From contig NC_134103.1 in NCBI RefSeq assembly GCF_000715075.1, positions 76,695,519 to 76,759,518 on the forward strand: a DNA stretch of 64,000 bases, given 5' to 3'. A program made the translations under genes and the position numbers. Numbering within the stretch: position 1 is the first letter of the stretch; every line of letters begins with the position of its first letter. The notes beneath the pieces were generated by a model. The model saw only the letters and a list, made by a program, of their open reading frames with translations, was not told where the DNA came from and did not search any database. The DNA is from Nicotiana tabacum (Eukaryota > Streptophyta > Magnoliopsida > Solanales > Solanaceae). This document shows, one piece after another, positions 10,418 through 21,793 of this stretch.

Positions 10418-11713
10418 CTAGACCCTCCACTGAACATTTACGGAAGCAATGTTCTTTGACCTCAGCTTTCGAACCTGCCTGTCCAAAATAGCCATTGGCT
10501 CCTCAACATAAGATAGATCCTTGTCCAACTGGACTAAGCTGAAATCCAGCACATGAGACGGATCACCGTGATACTTTCGGAGTATAGAAACATGGAATAC
10601 CGGATGAACTCCTGCTAGACTGGGAGGTAAGTCAAGCTCATAAGAAACCTCTCCAACTCGCCACAACACCTCTAATAGACCAATGAACCTTGGGCTCTGC
10701 TTGCCCTTCTTCCCGAACCTCATAACGCCCTTCATAGGCAAAACCCGGAGCAAGAAACGCTCTCCAACCATGAATGCAACATCGCGAACCTTCCGATCCG
10801 CATAATTCTTCTGTCTGGACTGGGTTGTCCGAAGTCGATCCTGAATCTCGTTCACCTTATCCAAGGCATCCTGAATCAAGTTTGTACCCAATAATCTAGC
10901 ATCGCCCGGCTCGAACCAACCCACTGGAGACCGACACTGCCTACCATACAGAGCCTCATACGGTGCCATCTGGATGCTCGACTGATAACTATTGTTGTAG
11001 GCAAACTCCGCAAGTGGCAAGAACTGATCCCAATAACCTCCAAAATCTATCACACACGCACAGAGCATATCCTCTAGTATCTGAATAGTGCGCTCGGACT
11101 GTCCGTCTGTCTGAGGGTGATATGCTGTGCTCGGCTCAACCCGAGTACCCAACTCCTGTTGTACAGCCCTCCAGAACCGTGATGTAAACTGCGTACCCCG
11201 GTTAGAGATGATAGATACCGGTATGCCATAAAGCCTAACAATCTCGCGGATATAAATTCGAGCCAGCTGCTCGGAAAAATAGAGCCTATCCATAATCACC
11301 CAAACGGCATCAAACTTCCGCTGAGTCTGTGGGAGTCCAACAACGAAATCTATAGTGATCTGCTCCCATTTTCACTCCGGAATCTCTATCTTCTGAAGCA
11401 ATCCACCTGGACGCTGATGCTCATACTTAACCTGCTGACAATTTAGACACCGAGCCACAAACTCCACTATGTCCTTCTTCATTCTCCTCCACTAGTAATG
11501 CAGCCTCAAGTCCTGATACATGTTCGCATCACCCGGATGAATGGAGTACCGCGAACTGTGAGCCTCCTGGAGAATCAACTCACGCAAACCATCCACATTA
11601 GGCACACATAGTCTGCTCTGCATCCTCAATGCACCATCATCCCCAATAGTGACCTCCTTAGCATCACTGTGTTGGACCGTGTCCTTAAGGACAAGCAGAT
11701 GGGGATCATAATA
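10418..11713 (-). pseudogene. Gypsy A integrase with chromodomain-like tail
   Basis: Integrase inserts the cDNA into the genome. The 293-residue open part (10418-11299) covers the end of the catalytic core, with SNRGTQFTSRFW (second Asp changed to Asn in the usual SDRGTQFTS) and YHPQTDGQSERTIQ carrying the catalytic Glu. It continues through the GPY-type region to VHPVFHVSILRKYHGDPSHV and a short chromodomain-like end. The N-terminal HHCC zinc finger and first catalytic Asp region (11300-11713) are recognisable only across stops. The loss of an acidic catalytic residue and the stops make it non-functional. Confidence 0.82.
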
Positions 11714-13174
11714 CTAACGCTCCCTGATACGATCATAAAGAGAAGACCGAGAGACCACACAAGCCAATACTCGACTCGGCTTAGAAATATCCAATTTCAC
11801 AAACTGGCTGGCTAAGGCCTGAACATCCAACGCCATGGGCCTCTCTGCTGCTGGTAGATATGCTAAGCTCCCCAAACTCTCTGCCTGACGACTCAAAGCA
11901 TCGGACACCACATTGGCCTTCCCAGGGTGGTACAAAATGGTGATATAATAATCCTTAAGTAGCTCTAACCACCTCCTCTGACGCAAATTAAGATCCTTCT
12001 GCTTGAACAGATGTTGCAAACTCCGGTGATCGGTGTAGATCTCATAAGTAACACCGTACAAATAGTGCCGCCATATCTTCAAGGCATGAACAATAGCTTC
12101 TAACTCAAGGTCATGGACATGATAGTTCTTTTCATGCACCTTCAGCTGTCTGGACGCGTAGGCAATCACCCTACCGTCCTGCATCAACACTGCACCGAGA
12201 CCAATCTGCGATGCATCACAATATACAGTATAAGACCCCGAACCTATAGGCAATACCAATATCGGGGCTGTAGTCAAAGCTGTCTTGAGCTTCTGAAAGC
12301 TCTCCTCACACTCCTCTGTCCACCTGAACAGAGCACCCTTCTGGGTCAGCCTAGTCATAGGTGCTACAATAGATGAGAATCCCTTTACAAAACGATGGTA
12401 ATACCCCGCCAAACCAAGAAAACTCCGGATCTCTGTCGATGATGACGGTTTAGGCCAACTCTGCATTGCTTCCACCTTCTTCAGATCCACATGGATCCCG
12501 TCACTTAATACTACATGACCCAAGAATGCCACTGAGTCTAGCCAAAACTCACACTTTGAAAATTTTGCATATAACCTCTTTTCTCTCAGGGTCTGAAGCA
12601 CAGTCATCAGATGTTGCTCATGATCCTCTCGAGTCCGGGAGTACACCAGAATGTCATCAATAAAAACAACGACGAGTAAGTCAAGATAGGGTCGGAACAC
12701 ACTATGCATCAAGTGCATAAAACTTGTTGGGGCATTGGTCAGCCCAAATGACATCATAAGGAACTCGTAGTGACCATACCGAGTCCTAAAAGCTGTCTTT
12801 GGGATATCTGGCTCCCGAATATTCAACTGATGATAGCCAGAACGTATGTCAATCTTGTAAAACACTCTAACACCCTGTAACTGGTCAAATAAGTCATCAA
12901 TACGAGGCAATGGATACCTGTTATTTATTGTAACTTTCTTCAGCTGGTGATAATTAATGCGCATACGCATAGAACCATCCTTCTTCTTCACAAACAAGAC
13001 ATGAGCACCCCAAGGTGACACACTGGGCCGAATGAAGCCCTTATCAAACAACTCCTGTAACTGCACCTTCAAATCCTTCAACTCAGGAGGAGCCATACGA
13101 TATAGAGGAATAGATATGGGCTGAGTGTCCGGCAACAAATCAATGCCAAAATCAATAGCTCTGTCGGGCGGCAT
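11714..13174 (-). pseudogene. Gypsy A reverse transcriptase-RNase H (long intact frame)
   Basis: This 486-codon frame is the best preserved part of element A. Reverse transcriptase copies the element RNA into DNA and RNase H removes the RNA strand. Visible motifs: KKKDGSMRM (about residue 63), LPRIDDLF (89), catalytic [10 protein letters not shown] (Asp109), MSFGLTNAP (141), FIDD catalytic pair (171-174), then RNase H with YCDAS (Asp320), HDLELEA (Glu near 357-359) and YTDHRSL (Asp382), and finally the connection to integrase. The first Met is simply the first after an upstream stop; in the living element this was part of a gag-pol polyprotein. Confidence 0.9.
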
Positions 13175-13215
13175 GCCCTAAAGATCAGCTGGAAACACAT
13201 CTGGAAAGTCCCTTA

Positions 13216-13596
13216 CTACTGGAACTGACTCAACTGTGGGGGCTCGGCTATGGTCTCAAAACCACTAAGAGCAATCAAACACGACCGATACACGTGGTCC
13301 ACAACGAGAGAATCTCCCACAAGAGTAGACACATAAATAGGGGAACTCAAAGAATCCCGAGATACGCCCAAATACGGGGCAAAATAAGAGGACACATAGG
13401 AATATATAGACCCTTGGTCAAATAATACCGACGCATCTTTATGACAGACCGAAACAATACCTGTAATGACAAAGTCAGAAGCAACTGCCTCTGTACGAGC
13501 CGAAAGAGCATAGTATCTGGCTTGGCCTCCCCCTCTAGGGAGACCTCCACCTCGAGCTGGCTGAGTAGGTAGGGCCGTAGCTGGTGATGGAATCAT
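13216..13596 (-). pseudogene. Gypsy A aspartic protease remnant
   Basis: Retropepsin-type protease, which cuts the gag-pol polyprotein. The family segment [24 protein letters not shown] is present. The active-site triplet, DPG in sister elements B and C (D-T/S-G in most retropepsins), reads DQG here. The C-terminal part ([18 protein letters not shown] in element B) is missing: the frame goes from FETIAEPP to the segment before reverse transcriptase, so there is an internal deletion as well as stops. Confidence 0.75.
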
Positions 13597-13635
13597 AGCC
13601 TGAGGACTCGGTGGAACACGTGGTGGCTGAGAAGT

Positions 13636-14930
13636 CTACGGAGGTGCACCCCTCCTAAGTCTGGGGCAATCCCTCACCATATGGAGGGTGTCGCCACACT
13701 CAAAACAAGCTCTCGAAGAGCGTGGCTGCTGTGACTGGCTCGGGCCAGGTCTGCTGGAATGGCCGCTAAAAGCACCCCGGCGTAGGAGGCACACTAGATA
13801 CTGGCGGTGCATAATAAGGCTCCTGGGGCCTAGCAGGGGCTGGAACACCACTGGCGGCTGGAAGAGCTGAATGAACGAGGAGATTCACATAACCCCTACT
13901 ATGTCGAACTGCAGCTGGGGCATGAGTACTGTTGTAAGTGCCAGACTCTCGAGACCTCTTGGCCTCCCTCTCCTCTCTATCCCGGAAAAGCATGCCCTCC
14001 AATCTCCTGGCAATACTCACAACCTGCTGATAAGAAATATCCATCTCTAACTCCCTGGCCATACTAATCCGGATATTGTGGTGGAATCCCTCAATAAACC
14101 GACGAACCCTCTCTCAAACTGTGGCAACCAAGGCCGGTGCATGTCGGGCCAAATCACTTAAACAAACTGCATACTCTGACACAGTCATAGCACCCTAGCG
14201 CAGCTGCTCAAACTCCGCGCGCCATGCTTCCCTAAGGCTCTGAGGGACATACTCTCTTAAAAATATGTCCGAGATCTGAGTCCATGTAAGTGAAGCTGCC
14301 TCATTTGGACTACTTAACTCATAAGCACGCCACCACTGATAGGATGCTCCTCTAAGCTGGAAGGTGGTAAAAGAAACCCCACTCGTCTCCGCTACGCCCA
14401 TATTACGGAGAATACGATGACACTCCTTCATAAAACCTTGTGCATCATTTGTAGCCAATCCGCTGAAGGTAGGTGGGTGGTACTTCTTATAACTCTCAAG
14501 TCTGAGCTGCTCTGCCTCAGAAGCGGTTGTCATAGTCTCGTGCTGAACCGGAGCTACCTGCTGCATAGGGATGAACTCTGGGGCCTGGTCGACCTGAGCC
14601 CGCTGCTTTGGAGTACCGGCGACGGGAGTCTGTGCTCCTCCCCCAGCCTGAGATGTGGCAGGAGCAAGTGGAATCAATCCGGCTTAAGCTAAGGAGTTGA
14701 ACATGCTCAGAAACTGGGCTAGAGTCTCCTGGAGAGCTGGTGCAGCAATAGGTACCTCAGGTGCCTGCCCTCCAGCTGGAGTTACTAGGGTTCCTCTGTA
14801 GTAGCTCGTACGGGTGCTCTGGCTACACCGCGTGGACGTCCTCGGCCTCTACCCCAGCTCGGCCTCTCGCGGCTCTAGCAGGGGGTGCGGGTGCCTTTTC
14901 ATCAAATCCGTCTGTACGTGTCCTCACCAT
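13636..14930 (-). pseudogene. Gypsy A gag remnant with CCHC zinc knuckle
   Basis: Gag is the capsid and RNA-binding protein. A start ATG at 14930-14928 follows CTCTCACAG and begins MVRTRTDG, conserved with element B. The central gag domain (14195-14677) shows YHPPTFSG, AQGFMKECHRILRNMG and SYQWWRAYEL. The C-terminal knuckle CFECGDTLHMVRDC (C-x2-C-x4-H-x4-C) is at about 13680-13730. The protein is spread over at least three frames with stops between. Confidence 0.82.
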
Positions 14931-15118
14931 CTGTGAGAGAATAGAATACAGAAGTTTAGAATTTTTTATGTCAACAAATTTTGCATGACAAGGAATCAAA
15001 GAAGTATAATATTTCCTAACAGTTCCATAGCCTCCCGACGATAAGTATAGACGTCTCCGTACCGAACCGCGAGACTCTAATAAACTGACTTGTGACGCAT
15101 GACACCTATGAACCTTGA

Positions 15119-15130
15119 GATCTGATACCA
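15119..15130 (-). other. Primer-binding site of Gypsy A
   Basis: The minus strand reads TGGTATCAGATC three bases inside the right LTR. It matches the initiator-Met tRNA 3' end complement TGGTATCAGAGC at 11 of 12 positions. Confidence 0.82.
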
Positions 15131-15133
15131 ACT

Positions 15134-17994
15134 TATCACGACCCAAACTCCCTCCATATAACGTTGTGACGGCACCTAGTCTCTACAACTAGGTAAGCCT
15201 AACAAATTGCGAAAAATAACAAAATAAAAAAAAACACTTATCAACTAACTGAAATAGTTACTGAATAACCAATAACAATGTCGTTCGGCATGTACAATAA
15301 CCAAAACACTAGACATACACAGCTTTTCCCAAAACCCGGAACATCATAAGTCACAAGCTACAGAAGAAAACTAGTATCTCTATACACCAGAGTCTAACAA
15401 AAGAAGTACGGAAGGTAAATGACATACTAGAGAATAAAGGGGGACTCCGAGGTCTGCGGACGCGACAGATGTACCTTGAAGTCTCCGTACAACATCAAGC
15501 ACTCCCAGCTAGTAGCGGGGCTGATAAGTAGCACCTGGATCTACACACAAAAACATGTGCAGAAGAGTAGCATGAGTACAACACAACGGTACCCGGTAAG
15601 TGCCAAGTCTAACCTCAGTAGAGTAGTGACGAGGTCAGGTCAGACCCACTGGTATATAATAAATACAACAGGAAATATAACAGTATAATAAGAGACTAGA
15701 ATTTAACAAAACGAAAACACAAAGATATAACAATGCAACACACAAGGATAAACACCAAGGGATCTCCTAAGATACCGTCTCGTAGTCCCAAAATAAATAT
15801 GCAGGGAGAACTCCCGAGGTACCTCCTCGTAGTCTCAAAAGTAAATATACAGGGAGAACTCCCGAGGTACCGCCTCGTAGTCTCAAAAGTAAATGTGCAA
15901 GGAGCACTCCCGAGGTACCGCCTCGTAGTCTCAAAAGTAAATATATAGGGAGAACTCCCTAGGAACCATCTCGTAGTCTCAAAAGTAAATATGCAGGGAG
16001 AACTTCCGAGGAACCACCTCGTAGTCTCAAAAGTAAATATGCAGGGAGAACTCCCGAGGAACCGCCTCGTAGTCTCAAAATTAAACACACATCTCAACTG
16101 ATAAATACCATAGTTAACATCAAGAATTTTACAGTTAAGACTGATAAAGAGCAAGGAAAAGCAGAAAATCAACTAGGCATGCTTCACAGAGGTCAAATAA
16201 GCAGTTAAAGCACGTAGATATGCGATATTAGACTAAACAGGATAACTACGCATGTTGGAATAGCTCAATTAAGAATGAAAAACAGACTAATACTCATTTA
16301 AACGATATAACTCAAATTAAAGGAAATACAGGTTGCTACTCAGTAAAATAAATCGGGTTTTTCAAAAAAAATAGCCCGTGTACGTACTCGTCACCTCACG
16401 TACACAGCGCTCACATATCACGGCAGTATCAAATCCTAAGGGGATTTCCCCCACACAAGGTTAGGCAAGCCATTTACCTCGAACCAAGCTCAATCAGTCG
16501 GTAGCAATGCCTTTTCCATGAATATCCGACTTCGAAAGGCCCAAATATAGACAAAAATAATTACATATCATAAATACAACCGTAATAGACTAATCTAATT
16601 AATGAAATCAAGACTTTAACAAAAATTCCAAAATCCGTCCTATAAGGTCGATCCGGGACCACGTCTCGGAATCGGGCAGAAATTATAAAATCTGAAATCC
16701 CATTCACTCACGAGTCCGACCATACCAAATTTATCAAAATCCGACCTCGAATGACCACTCAAAACCCAAAATCAAACTCTTTAAATCTCTAGCCTCAAAC
16801 TCCCAATTTTCACCTTAAATACACACTAACTAGGTGGAAAAATCAATGGGGAAGCAAGATTATTGATAAAAAATAAGCACAAGGGACTTACCCCAAGAAA
16901 TCCCTCGAAAATGCTCTCAAGAAATCGCCAAACCCGAGATTAAAATGTCAAAAATGAGCAAAAATCGCGAACCCTTGCATTTAAGTGTTTTGTCCAGAAA
17001 TTTTGCACCTGCGGACTCTCTATCGCATCTGCGATGCCGCACCTTCATAGGTGCGGATTCCACTCATGGCCAGGGTTTCCTCTTCTGCATAGCAGGGATC
17101 GCACCTTCGATCTCGCTTCTACGGAGACCCTTCCGCTCCTGCGATCCCAAACCTCCCAGGCCTCTCCGCTTCTGCGTTCAAGCTTCCGCAGAAGCGACTT
17201 CGCTCCTGCGGCCTTCATGTCGCACCTACGACCCAGGCCAAACTCCACCAACCCTAATCTGCGATCCTCCTCTCGCACGTGCGAGTCCGCACCTGCGGTC
17301 ATCCCACCGCAGGTGTGAAAACACCAGAAACCAGCAACTTCAGCAATTTGCATAAGTCAAAAAATGATCTGTTAACCACTCGAAATTAACCGAAGGCTCC
17401 CGAGACCTCAACCAAACATACCTACCAGTCCTAAAACACCATACGAACTTAGTACAACCCTCAAAACACATCAAACAACAACAAAAACATGAATCACCTT
17501 CTGATCCAAACTTAATGAACTTGAAACTTTAAATTTCTTCAACCAATACCGAAACCTATTAAACCACGTCCGATTGACCTCAAATTTTGCACACAAGTCA
17601 TATTCAATATTACGGACCTACTCCAACTTCCGGAATCATAATCCGACCTTGATATCAAAAAGTCCACTACTGGTCAAAATCTCCAAAAATTCGACTTTCG
17701 CCATTTCTAGCCTAAATCAGCTACAAACTTCAAATTCATAGTCCGGACATGCTCCTAAGTCCAAAATCACCCAACGGAGCTAACAGAACTCCATTCAAGA
17801 GTCATCTTTACACTGTTTTGACTACGGTCAAAATTCTAAGGCTTAAGCTTCCGTTTAGGGAATAAGTGTCCCAAAACACTCCGAAACCAAAAACAAAACC
17901 TCCCGACAGGTCACATAGAAGAAAAAGATATGGGGGAAGCAGTTAATAGGGGATCAGGGCTATTACTCTCAAAACAACCTGCCGGGTCGTTACA
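15134..17994 (-). repeat. Right LTR of Gypsy A (biological 5' LTR)
   Basis: 2,861 bp and uninterrupted. It pairs with 2957-10292, with many scattered substitutions visible by eye, so this is not a very recent insertion. It includes the tandem array (15755-16085) and the CpG palindrome cluster (about 17005-17315). Confidence 0.9.
15755..16085 (+). repeat. About 50-bp tandem repeats in the right LTR of Gypsy A
   Basis: About seven copies of the same unit as at 8000-8345 (core GGGAGAACTCCCGAGG). The multi-copy array makes a spurious minus-strand frame with repeated FETTRRYLGSSPCIFT units at 15696-16172. Confidence 0.85.
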
Positions 17995-18725
17995 CCCATG
18001 CACGCCCGACATATCTGCCTATACAAGTAACCTAGAGTAACCAAGTAAATCATCTATCCATTCCAGATGATGTAGAAATCTCAAACTGACTAGGTTTCCC
18101 GAAGTGTTCGAGAACAGTACACCACCAAACATCAGCAGCAACATCAATCTCGTGTGCCGGTCGATATCCTCCGGCGGTGAATCATCCATAATATCCGCAT
18201 CCATCGCCGCCAGATGCTGCCGTATGGGCGTCAACTACAATCGACTGGCCTCACTCAGTGCAGTCGGCTCCGCTGGCTAGAAACCGGTGAGCTGCTGCAA
18301 CATATGCAGGTAATCCACTCCCCTATAGTCTCTAAGAGCATGCGGGTAAGCTACAGGTAATCCATTAACCGGCAGCCCGAAAAGAACCTCCACGTCTTCA
18401 AGCGTGATGGTAGCCTCGCCGATGGGCAGATGAAACGTGTGCATCTCCGGTCGCCACCACTCTATCATAGCCGTGATCAACATCCAGTCGAACTGCAACC
18501 GACCAATCTCTATGATCCTGTAGAAACCCGTATCCTGAAGGCGTCTAACTATACAGGGATGGAGTGGGTGGTCCCTAATGAACTCCCACATATCGTTTAT
18601 ACGTCTGGGGTGGAATGTCTAGGCCAGACACTGCCCATCCCAGATGTATGAAGACCTATGGTTGCCCTGTAGCAACAGTAACTCTCAAGATGCAGGTCCG
18701 GGATGCGCAGGGGGAACCTCCGTGA
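17995..18725 (-). pseudogene. PMD/MAIN-like gene, upstream half
   Basis: This is the N-terminal half of the plant mobile domain gene whose other half is at 1830-2956. Reading leftward from about 18725: LLLLQGNHRSSYIWDG, a stop, TFHPRRINDMWEFIRDHP, the conserved RIIEIGRLQFDWMLITAMIEWW, THTFHLP-like FHLPIGEATITLEDVEVLFGLPVNG (the best known PMD signature), then HIRQHL- and RLMLLLMFGGVLF-type segments and LEWIDDLLGYSRLLV. Stops occur after QQLTGF, after SRL and after LLGYSRLLV. The frame reaches ICRACMG at the insertion point of Gypsy A. A domesticated or transposon-borne copy are both possible; the nearby MULE remnant favours the latter. Confidence 0.8.
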
Positions 18726-19447
18726 TGATGTCTGTAAATTGAACAATATTAATTAAAGCATTTTTCTTTTTGATTGCTTAACATCTTTAAACATATTGCA
18801 ATGTCTTTTATATTAATATTTAATCAATATTTTTGCTATATTATTAATTTGGTTGATACATTTTCTATATTATTTTATATGTTAGTTTATTATTTTATAT
18901 GTTAGTTTATTATTTTATTTATTAGTTTATTATTTTATATGTTAGTTTATTATTTTACATGTTTGTTTCTTATTTTATATGTTTGTTTCTTACTCAGCTA
19001 TTTTTGGGTATAATAGAATTAAATAATTAATTTTTATAACTACACATGATATAATTAATAAGTATTCATATAAAAATACTTAGTTTGACAAATATTGTTG
19101 TTTTTATGTTATTTCTTACATTTGTTGACGAAAATTCTAGAGAGTTTGTGTTTGAAATATCATCTTTTTCAGATATTTTTGGAGTTATAAGATAATTAAA
19201 AGATTAATTTCAATAACTACAAAGATAATTTAGTAATTATTCATATAACAGATACTTAGGTTGATAAATTTTCTATATTAATATTTCATATGTTAGTTTC
19301 TAACATTTTTCCACTAAAGTAACACTACTCTAAATGGACATGAACAAAGTCACCTACCATTAGCTAAAATTTATTATGCTAAAGGGTACTACATTATAAT
19401 TATGAGCACTATATTACAATTACGGGCACAACATAACACTAAAGGGC
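18726..19447. repeat. AT-rich DNA with a 20-22 bp tandem repeat
   Basis: No gene seen. At 18868-18990 about six copies of a unit like TATTTTATATGTTAGTTTAT occur head to tail, the last two changed to ATGTTTGTTTCT. The rest is AT-rich spacer, possibly part of the MULE/PMD unit. Confidence 0.6.
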
Positions 19448-19455
19448 ACTAAACA

Positions 19456-20211
19456 TAGGGGTGCTTATCGGGTGGATCGAGCGAATAATTACACTTAACA
19501 GTTCGGCTTAACGGCTATTGGATTATAAGTATAGCAATCCACTGGTCATCCAATAAGACAATGAGCGGATTGATATAGGATCAATAATTATAGGGCGGTT
19601 ATCGGGCGGCTTATCGGTTAAACCAAATAATTATTTTTTGAATAATTATTCAATCAATACCAAGACTACACATATTGTTATTACACATATTAACCAAATT
19701 TGTAAAACTAGAAAAGTACATTCGTTCAGTAGTCAGTCAAACTTTCAAAAGGACATTCGTTCATAATCAATCAAAAGGCAAAAGCTTCAGCATTCGCCCT
19801 CAAAGCTCTGACGCTTAACTTAGCTAGAAGCTGTAATTAGTTTCTGTAATATGCAAATCAATAAAGGTACAATATGTGGGAAAATCAATATTCATATAAA
19901 ACTGGGTAACCACCTGTAATTGAATCAAGAAGTTGGAAAAAGAATAGTAATATACAAATAACAATGGGAACGAAAGACAGATAAACAATGGTACTTTATG
20001 TACATAGGGGTAAAAGTTTAAATACAAAAATTCTTAACGGGTTAACGGTTTACCCGATAAGAAAATTGCGTAATCTGCCCCCAAATCGTTAAGCCGTTAA
20101 TTATAAAATCTCAATTTGTTCCCCATCCATTACCCCGATAATCCGATACCAATAAGCTATCGGTTCGGTTCGGTTCGGTTAACGATTTTGATTCGATTTT
20201 GAACAGACCTA
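19456..20211. mobile_element. Non-autonomous hAT-type element (MITE, 756 bp)
   Basis: A perfect 8-bp duplication ACTAAACA flanks it (19448-19455 and 20212-20219). The ends are imperfect inverted repeats: TAGGGGTGCTTA at one end and TAGGTCTGTTCA on the opposite strand at the other (8 of 12). The interior has subterminal ATCGG/CGGTT motifs, including four copies of CGGTT in a row at about 20161-20180, and no transposase frame. An 8-bp duplication with a YAGGGGTG-like end is typical of the hAT superfamily. Confidence 0.8.
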
Positions 20212-20234
20212 ACTAAACAATAATAAAGTCACAT

Positions 20235-20585
20235 ATTAATATACTTACAACAATAAAATCCAAATAACATTAATTATTTATAACATAACAATTTATCTCT
20301 TTTACTAATTTTTAAGCACACAAATAATCTAATCCGGATAAAAAATAACAAATTAATTTAATCACAAAACAATCACAAAAACACATATAGCACAGTAAAA
20401 TAAACAACTAATAAACATTTTTATAACTAATAACATTAATTATTCATAAAAAATAATTTATCTATTTTACTAATTTTTAACACATAAATAATCTAATCCG
20501 GATAAAAAAATAAATTAATTAAATCACAAAACAATCACGAAAAAATATAGACCACAGTAAAAAAATAACTAATACGCATTTTTTA
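20235..20585. repeat. Tandem duplication of about 180 bp, AT-rich
   Basis: Two diverged copies sharing ATTTATCT.TTTTACTAATTTTTAA, AATAATCTAATCCGGATAAAA and AATCACAAAACAATCACRAAAA in the same order (copies start near 20263 and 20445). No coding potential. Confidence 0.7.
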
Positions 20586-20878
20586 TACATGAGTTTTACC
20601 AAAAAGTAAGTCGGAATACCTCAATTTAAATTTTTTTGAAAGGTTAAGATTTGATGATTTGGGGGACGAAATGAGCAATCTACTATGCGATAACCACTTA
20701 GATCCGGTGTTAGCTTGCTACAATACGGAGAAGATACACTTTTTATGGGACGGGTGGGCTCCAATGGAGGTTTTTCTGGAATGGGAAAAGGGGGAGTTAC
20801 TGGTTTTCTGGTCGGAGAAGATGGAGGTCCACTTTTTTAAGTAGGAATAATATAGCGCGCCATATATGTGTGCTATAC
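20586..20878. other. Spacer between the AT-rich repeats and Copia D
   Basis: A 61-codon plus-strand frame (20659-20844) starts MGDEMSNLLCDN. I do not recognise it and cannot support it as a gene. The sequence just before the Copia insertion (GCGCGCCATATATGTGTGCTATAC) is moderately GC-rich and may belong to the older MULE/PMD unit. Confidence 0.3.
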
Positions 20879-21126
20879 TGTCAAAATTCACCAATGAGCG
20901 AGAGTGAAATTGATAGAATAATAGAGTAGAAGAACTGAAGAGAACTTGGAAAGAAAGCTAAGAGATTCTCATTTCTTCTGCTTGCTACAGTAATGAGGTG
21001 TACCTCATATATATACACATATCATCTAACTACTCCTCTAACTGACTAATCTAAATTTTAACATAAATAACCAACTCATTAGCTAGCTAACTAACTGCTA
21101 CATGTCAGCTTGCTATGCTCTCAACA
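20879..21126 (-). repeat. Left LTR of Copia D
   Basis: Plus-strand ends TGTCAAAATTCACC and GCTCTCAACA. Matches 25615-25868. The polypurine tract is at 21127-21140 on the minus strand. Confidence 0.93.
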
Positions 21127-21169
21127 CTCCCCCTCAAGCTGATGCTTTGAATATATTTTCAACTCTAAG

Positions 21170-21793
21170 TTAATTCAACAAGACTTCGTGTTGTGCTTTC
21201 CCAATGCTCTTAGTCAGCAAATCTGTTAGCTGATCCTTTGTTGAGATATGATGAGTTGTAATTACTCCTTGGCTCAGTTTTTCTCTCACAAAGTGACAAT
21301 CAATGTCTATGTGTTTGGTTAGTTCATGAAATATAGGATTTGGTGCTATTTGGATGGCAGCTTTGCTGTCACAAAATAGATCAACAGGCTGGTGCAGTTC
21401 AATTCCAAGTTCCCTGAACAAACCTATTAGCCATGTAACTTCAGCCACACAGGATGCCATGCTTCTGAATTCAGCTTCAGCTGAACTTCTGGCTACAGTT
21501 TCTTGTTTCTTTGACTTCCATGACACCAAGTCCTCTCCAAACTTTACTAGATAGCCTGTGGCAGATCTCTTGGTCTGTATGCAAGAACCCCAGTCAGATT
21601 CACAGATTGACTGTAGATGTTTAGTCTCTGTTGATGGCATTAGGAGTCCCAGACCTAGTGATGCTTTCAGATATCTAACAATCCTTAAAGCAGCTTCCAT
21701 GTGTGATTGTTTTGGGGCATGCATGTATTGGCTCAACACTTGTACTCCAAATGAGATATCTGGCCTAGTCATGGTCAAGTAAAAAAGTCTCAC
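21170..21793 (-). pseudogene. Copia D RNase H and pol C-terminus
   Basis: 207-codon open frame. It starts in the reverse-transcriptase/RNase H linker (RPDISFGVQVLSQYMHAPKQSH), then RNase H with DWGSC, SAEAEFRSMA (catalytic Glu), FCDSKAAIQIA (catalytic Asp) and KHIDIDCHFVREKL, and ends with DQLTDLLTKSIG, the usual Copia C-terminal motif. It is continuous, but earlier parts of pol are broken. Confidence 0.9.

Larger units (their letters stand above)
2957..17994 (-). mobile_element. Ty3/Gypsy LTR retrotransposon A (chromovirus, Tekay/Del-like)
   Basis: A complete but decayed element of 15,038 bp including a nested 4.5-kb solo LTR. It is flanked by a perfect 5-bp target-site duplication, CCCAT, at 2952-2956 and 17995-17999. 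It reads on the minus strand: LTR (15134-17994), PBS complementary to initiator-Met tRNA, gag, protease, reverse transcriptase, RNase H, integrase, chromodomain-like C-terminus, polypurine tract, LTR (2957-10292). The LTRs begin TGTAACGAC and end near GGGTCGTGATA in the coding orientation; the outermost bases of the left copy are mutated. The domain order and the integrase tail ending in VHPVFHVSxLRKYHGDPSHVLDF are typical of plant chromoviruses. Frames are broken, so it is not autonomous. It sits inside the PMD gene in the same orientation. Confidence 0.93.

Noticed and set aside
20659..20844. A 61-codon frame starting MGDEMSNLL before Copia D
   Set aside because: No family resemblance and no neighbouring exons; length is within chance for this composition.
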